From the NCBI GenBank assembly GCA_045106295.1, contig JBGCEI010000117.1:1-6786 (forward strand): 6,786 nucleotides of DNA, in the 5' to 3' direction. Source of the stretch: WTJX01 sp045106295. GTDB lineage: Bacteria > Bacteroidota > Bacteroidia > Cytophagales > JAAEPT01. This document shows positions 4,034 through 6,786 of this stretch, piece after piece. The notes below the pieces were generated by a model that was not told where the DNA came from, did no database searches, and saw nothing but the letters and a program-made list of their open reading frames with translations. Made by a program: the position numbers and the translations under genes. How positions within the stretch are numbered: the first letter of the stretch is position 1; each line of letters begins with the position of its first letter.

Positions 4034-5335
4034 ATGATAGCCATCATTGGCGGAGGAATATCCGGACTCACTACTGCCTTCTATTTACAGGAACAAGGTA
4101 TTGATTACATTCTTTTTGAAGCTAAAAAAGAAGCTGGTGGCTGCATTAAATCCATTTCTTTCGAAGAGAAAAACCTTTCTGTAGGTCCTAACACCCTACT
4201 CTGTGATGAGCATGTTACTGATCTTATCCAAAAACTAGATCTAGAAGATAAAGTAAAAGTTACTAGTCCTGCGAGTAAAGACCGTTTCATTTTAAAAAAC
4301 GGAAAAGTACGAAAGCTTCCATCTAACCCTATTCAACTCTTATTCAGCTCGTTTTTCTCTTTTAAAACAAAACGAAGTATTTTAAAAGAGTTCAAAGCAA
4401 AAGATCAAGAAGTCCCTAATGAAACAGTGTATGACTTTTTCTTACGTCGTTTTGGAAAAGAAATCTGTGACTATACTGTGAATCCTTTTGTGTCTGGCAT
4501 CTATGCTGGCGATCCAAAAAAGTTAATTGTAAGTAAAGCTTTTCCTACTTTAACTACTTATGAAAAATCGTACGGTTCAGTTTTAAAAGGCTTCATAAAA
4601 AATAAGGCGAAAGCACGTAAGGAAACTATTTCGTTTGAAGGTGGTATTTCTACCTTGGTTGATACTTTAGTGAATAAATTAGAGTCCTATCAGCCTAACG
4701 CATCCATTAGCCAAATAGAAAAAAAAGAAACTGGGTTTACGCTGCATGCTGACAAAAGAAGGTATGAGGTTGATCAAGTTATTCTTTCTTTTCCTGCCTC
4801 AGAAGCTAGTAAGTTACTCAAACTATTGTATCCAAGAGAGTCAAAACTACTTGCTAAAGCGCACTATCCAAGTATGGTGGTAACCCATACTTTTGTAGAG
4901 AAAAAAGGAATTAAATCCGTACCAACTGGTTTTGGTGTATTACACCCTAAAATAGAGAATAAGTTCTCATCGGGTACAATCTGGTATTCTTCTATCTTCC
5001 CTACAGAAAACGACGATTACTTTCATTTTGTTTCTTTTACAGGTGGTACTCAATATTCAAAAGAAAGTCAATTGCCTAAAGCTAAAATAGAAGAAAAGGT
5101 AATGGAGGAATTAAGAGAAACCTACTCTATTTATCCAAATACAGCATTTAAACAAAGTTCTTACAAATGGACACAGTCTATTCCTCAATACGATAAAAAC
5201 ATAGTTCCTATTAGTGATATTGTCAACAAATTAAAGAATGATCATATTCACGTATGCTCTAATTGGCATGATGGGATTTCAGTTCCTTCTTGCATTAAAA
5301 AAGGGAAAGAGTTAGCTTTATTGCTAAGACATTAG
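4034..5335 (+). CDS. hemY: Oxygen-dependent FAD protoporphyrinogen (or coproporphyrinogen) oxidase
   Basis: A 433-residue FAD flavoprotein of the HemY/PPOX family, often labelled hemG in automated annotation of this phylum. It catalyses the six-electron oxidation of protoporphyrinogen IX to protoporphyrin IX late in haem synthesis, at the cytoplasmic membrane; related enzymes in Gram-positives use coproporphyrinogen III. The N-terminal dinucleotide motif AIIGGGISGLTTAFYL (3-18) is followed by the acidic ribose-binding Glu29 and AGGCIKS (34-40). The family block RRFGKEICDYTVNPFVSGIY (138-157) comes next, then FEGGISTLVDTL (201-212). The C-terminal FAD-binding segment SNWHDGISVPSCIKKGKELA (409-428) completes the fold. 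Length is at the short end of normal and nothing is missing. The start six bases after the YcxB-like stop implies an operon. The stop codon falls inside the left arm of an inverted repeat. Substrate choice cannot be told from sequence. Confidence 0.9.
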   Translation: MIAIIGGGISGLTTAFYLQEQGIDYILFEAKKEAGGCIKSISFEEKNLSVGPNTLLCDEHVTDLIQKLDLEDKVKVTSPASKDRFILKNGKVRKLPSNPIQLLFSSFFSFKTKRSILKEFKAKDQEVPNETVYDFFLRRFGKEICDYTVNPFVSGIYAGDPKKLIVSKAFPTLTTYEKSYGSVLKGFIKNKAKARKETISFEGGISTLVDTLVNKLESYQPNASISQIEKKETGFTLHADKRRYEVDQVILSFPASEASKLLKLLYPRESKLLAKAHYPSMVVTHTFVEKKGIKSVPTGFGVLHPKIENKFSSGTIWYSSIFPTENDDYFHFVSFTGGTQYSKESQLPKAKIEEKVMEELRETYSIYPNTAFKQSSYKWTQSIPQYDKNIVPISDIVNKLKNDHIHVCSNWHDGISVPSCIKKGKELALLLRH

Positions 5336-5473
5336 ATTTCAAGACTTTAGATACTAGACAACGAATTATTGAAATCATGAAAGATTTATTTTTTAGTAAA
5401 AGACGACTAACAAAAAAATGAACTCTAATAACCTTAAAGTCTCATGTCTAATATCTGATGTCTCAAAGTCTAA
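5332..5473. repeat. Imperfect inverted repeat filling the hemY-GT2 spacer
   Basis: The left arm 5332-5360 and the reverse complement of 5445-5473 align without gaps at 23 of 29 positions by hand count. Both carry the series TTAGA, GAC, AGATA, TAGACA. The loop is 84 bases and A/T-rich. The right arm is built of short near-tandem units (GTCTAATATCTGATGTCT). Repeats of this GTCTAAT kind are, from memory, common between genes in Flavobacteriales. The hemY stop lies at the outer edge of the left arm, and the GT2 start follows ten bases after the right arm. No promoter is visible between them, so the GT2 gene may rely on hemY read-through or on an unrecognised start. Confidence 0.55.
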
Positions 5474-5482
5474 TTTTAAAAA

Positions 5483-6217
5483 ATGAAAAACAGCATCGTA
5501 ATTATCCCTACTTACAATGAAATCGAAAACATAGAAGCGATTATTCGCAGAGTTTTCTCATTGTATGATAATGTTCATGTATTAATCATTGACGATGGAT
5601 CTCCAGATGGTACTGCCAATAAAGTAAAAGAACTTCAACAAACTTTTACAAATCAATTATTCATTGAAGAACGAACAGGTAAACTAGGTCTTGGTACGGC
5701 CTACATTCATGGATTCAAATACGCCCTTGCAAAAGGCTATGAATTTATTTTTGAGATGGATGCTGACTTCTCTCATAACCCTGCTGACCTTATCAAACTA
5801 TATGAAGCTTGTGCTTCTGGAAAAGGTGATATGTCTGTTGGATCACGCTACAAAAATGGAGTAAACGTTGTCAACTGGCCTATGAATAGGGTATTACTAT
5901 CTTTTTTCGCTAGTAAATATGTTCAGCTTATCACTGGAATGCCCATAAACGATGCAACTGCTGGCTTTGTGTGTTATACTAGTAAAGTATTAAAGCAAAT
6001 TAATTTGGATAAAGTACGCTTCATAGGGTATGCTTTTCAGATAGAAATGAAATTCACCACTTGGAGACTTGGATTTAACATAGAAGAAGTACCTATTGTA
6101 TTTACCGATAGAACATTAGGAACGTCAAAAATGTCTTCAAATATTGTTACTGAAGCTCTTTTTGGAGTAATTAGTCTTAAACTAAGAAGCTTATTTAAAA
6201 AGCCAAATAGTATTTAA
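5483..6217 (+). CDS. GT2 glycosyltransferase, polyprenol-phosphate mannose synthase-like (DPM1 type)
   Basis: 244 residues, the usual length of soluble DPM1-like enzymes, which transfer mannose (or another sugar) from a nucleotide donor to polyprenyl phosphate at the inner face of the membrane. The GT-A fold shows IVIIPTYNEIENIEAII (5-21), IIDDGSPDGT (35-44) and the metal-binding DAD in FEMDADFSHNP (90-100). GSRYKNGVNVVNWP (120-133) and DATAGFVCY (157-165) follow, then FTDRTLGTSKMS (207-218) near the acceptor side. There is no C-terminal membrane helix or GtrA-like domain, unlike longer DPM or dolichyl-phosphate glucose synthases. The product lipid could feed GT39-type enzymes such as the one beginning at 186. 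The ATG at 5483 follows an A-rich stretch with no Shine-Dalgarno. Its TAA overlaps the stop of the convergent kinase gene. The exact sugar cannot be read from the sequence. Confidence 0.88.
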   Translation: MKNSIVIIPTYNEIENIEAIIRRVFSLYDNVHVLIIDDGSPDGTANKVKELQQTFTNQLFIEERTGKLGLGTAYIHGFKYALAKGYEFIFEMDADFSHNPADLIKLYEACASGKGDMSVGSRYKNGVNVVNWPMNRVLLSFFASKYVQLITGMPINDATAGFVCYTSKVLKQINLDKVRFIGYAFQIEMKFTTWRLGFNIEEVPIVFTDRTLGTSKMSSNIVTEALFGVISLKLRSLFKKPNSI

Positions 6218-6786
6218 GCTCGCTTTAATTCAATTAAAAAAGCGGTTCCTTTCCCTAATTGAGACCACGAGACATTTATTTTCCCGTTGTGGTACTCCTC
6301 CACAATTCGTTTGACTAAAGACAAGCCCATTCCCCACCCTCTTTTTTTTTTTTTTTTTTTTGGTTTAAAAACTGACTTGATTTTAGCCTTTGGGATTCCT
6401 GACCCTGTATCTCTTATTTCAATAAACACATCATTTTCTAACTCGCTCAATGTGAGGGTAATTTCACCTACCCCACTCATGGCATCAACAGCATTTTTCA
6501 CTAAATTTTCTATTACCCATTCAAACAGAGGCACACTTAAGTTTACTTTTGTTGCATCCCCTAGTTGAGAAACAATTTCTAGTTTCGTTTTAGAAGACAC
6601 TCTCCTTTTCAAATACTCTGTGGCTTTTGTCACCACTACTTCAATTTCACTCTCTTCTAATTTTGGTTCAGACCCAATTTTAGAGAATCGGTCGGTAATG
6701 CTATTTAAACGCAAAATGTCTTTATCCATTTCATCTAACATACTTTTGTCAGACACTTCATCTCTTAACACTTCTATCCATGCCAT
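6214..6786 (-). CDS. Sensor histidine kinase, C-terminal part (dimerisation helix end plus HATPase domain)
   Basis: 190 visible codons; the frame is open at the right edge, and the Met at the edge (MAWIEVL) is almost certainly internal. In relatives the phospho-acceptor histidine lies a few residues before this point, so the H box and sensor part are outside the window. Present in order: the second dimerisation helix with ILRLNSITDRFSKIGSEP (24-41), the N box ENLVKNAVDAM (93-103), the G1 box DTGSGIP (126-132), the ATP lid, the G2 box GWGMGLSLVKRIVEEYH (150-166), and GKGTAFLIEL (178-187). The lid is odd: after VFKP (139-142) come six lysines from a 20-base A run, where this family normally has GYTTKK or similar before RGWG. 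The number of residues is unchanged. This loses the conserved lid residues and creates a slippage-prone site, or it may be a sequence error. No partner response regulator is visible. Confidence 0.9.
   Translation of the reverse strand: MAWIEVLRDEVSDKSMLDEMDKDILRLNSITDRFSKIGSEPKLEESEIEVVVTKATEYLKRRVSSKTKLEIVSQLGDATKVNLSVPLFEWVIENLVKNAVDAMSGVGEITLTLSELENDVFIEIRDTGSGIPKAKIKSVFKPKKKKKKRGWGMGLSLVKRIVEEYHNGKINVSWSQLGKGTAFLIELKRA
6342..6361. repeat. 20-base T/A homopolymer within the kinase gene
   Basis: An uninterrupted run of 20 T on the + strand (A on the coding strand) encodes Lys143-Lys148 and the first base of Arg149 of the visible kinase fragment. It is by far the longest homopolymer in the window. 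Gain or loss of one base would shift the frame before the G2 box and remove ATP binding, so it could act as a phase-variation switch. It is also a classic place for sequencing or assembly error. Confidence 0.95.

Noticed and set aside
4105..4290. 61-codon minus-strand open frame inside hemY
   Set aside because: Antisense to the FAD-binding part of hemY, with no sign of independent coding.
6287..6568. 93-codon plus-strand open frame across the homopolymer
   Set aside because: Its poly-phenylalanine stretch is just the other strand of the kinase poly-lysine tract, and the kinase G1, G2 and N boxes prove the minus frame.
1..6786. CRISPR array, tRNA or rRNA genes
   Set aside because: No regularly spaced direct repeats, no cloverleaf with a recognisable TTCRANY arm, and no rRNA-like blocks were seen on either strand.

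Overview
The window reads as chromosomal DNA from an AT-rich member of the Bacteroidota, probably order Flavobacteriales or a near relative. Two things point there. Several intergenic regions carry the Bacteroidota-type promoter (-33 TTTG, about 19 bases, -7 TAnnTTTG), and Shine-Dalgarno sequences are essentially absent. The proteins (NadC, the small CysG-N/Met8-type protein, AlkB, YcxB-like, HemY, a DPM1-like glycosyltransferase and a HisKA-like sensor kinase) also have the sequence style of that phylum. I could run no database search, so placement below phylum is inference.

Layout. Bases 1-186 (minus) hold the N-terminus of a GT39-type membrane glycosyltransferase that runs off the left edge. 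Bases 187-627 have no intact gene. They hold an IS256-like transposase tail with a likely IS end, several inverted repeats, and a textbook Bacteroidota promoter for a 58-residue membrane protein (628-804). This gene converges on a siroheme-pathway dehydrogenase/ferrochelatase (824-1423, minus). A divergent spacer leads to alkB (1613-2275), whose last 24 codons lie inside the left arm of a 176-bp imperfect palindrome. The 360-bp alkB-nadC gap holds four successive inverted repeats, one of them an 11-bp GC-rich perfect stem. nadC (2636-3493) follows, then a promoter and a two-gene unit, YcxB-like plus hemY (3554-5335). A second imperfect palindrome separates hemY from a polyprenol-phosphate-mannose-synthase-like GT2 gene (5483-6217). 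The last gene is the C-terminal part of a sensor histidine kinase on the minus strand; its stop codon overlaps that of the GT2 gene, and it carries a 20-base homopolymer in its ATP lid.

How the genes relate. There is no single pathway. Two genes serve tetrapyrrole synthesis (siroheme and protoheme branches), one serves NAD synthesis, one repairs alkylated nucleic acids, and two are lipid-linked or membrane glycosyltransferases. I see no convincing new multi-gene system. The points most worth a second look are the poly-lysine homopolymer in the kinase lid, the palindromic element that supplies the AlkB C-terminus, the cluster of structured repeats before nadC, and the small membrane gene with its near-perfect promoter next to an IS remnant.
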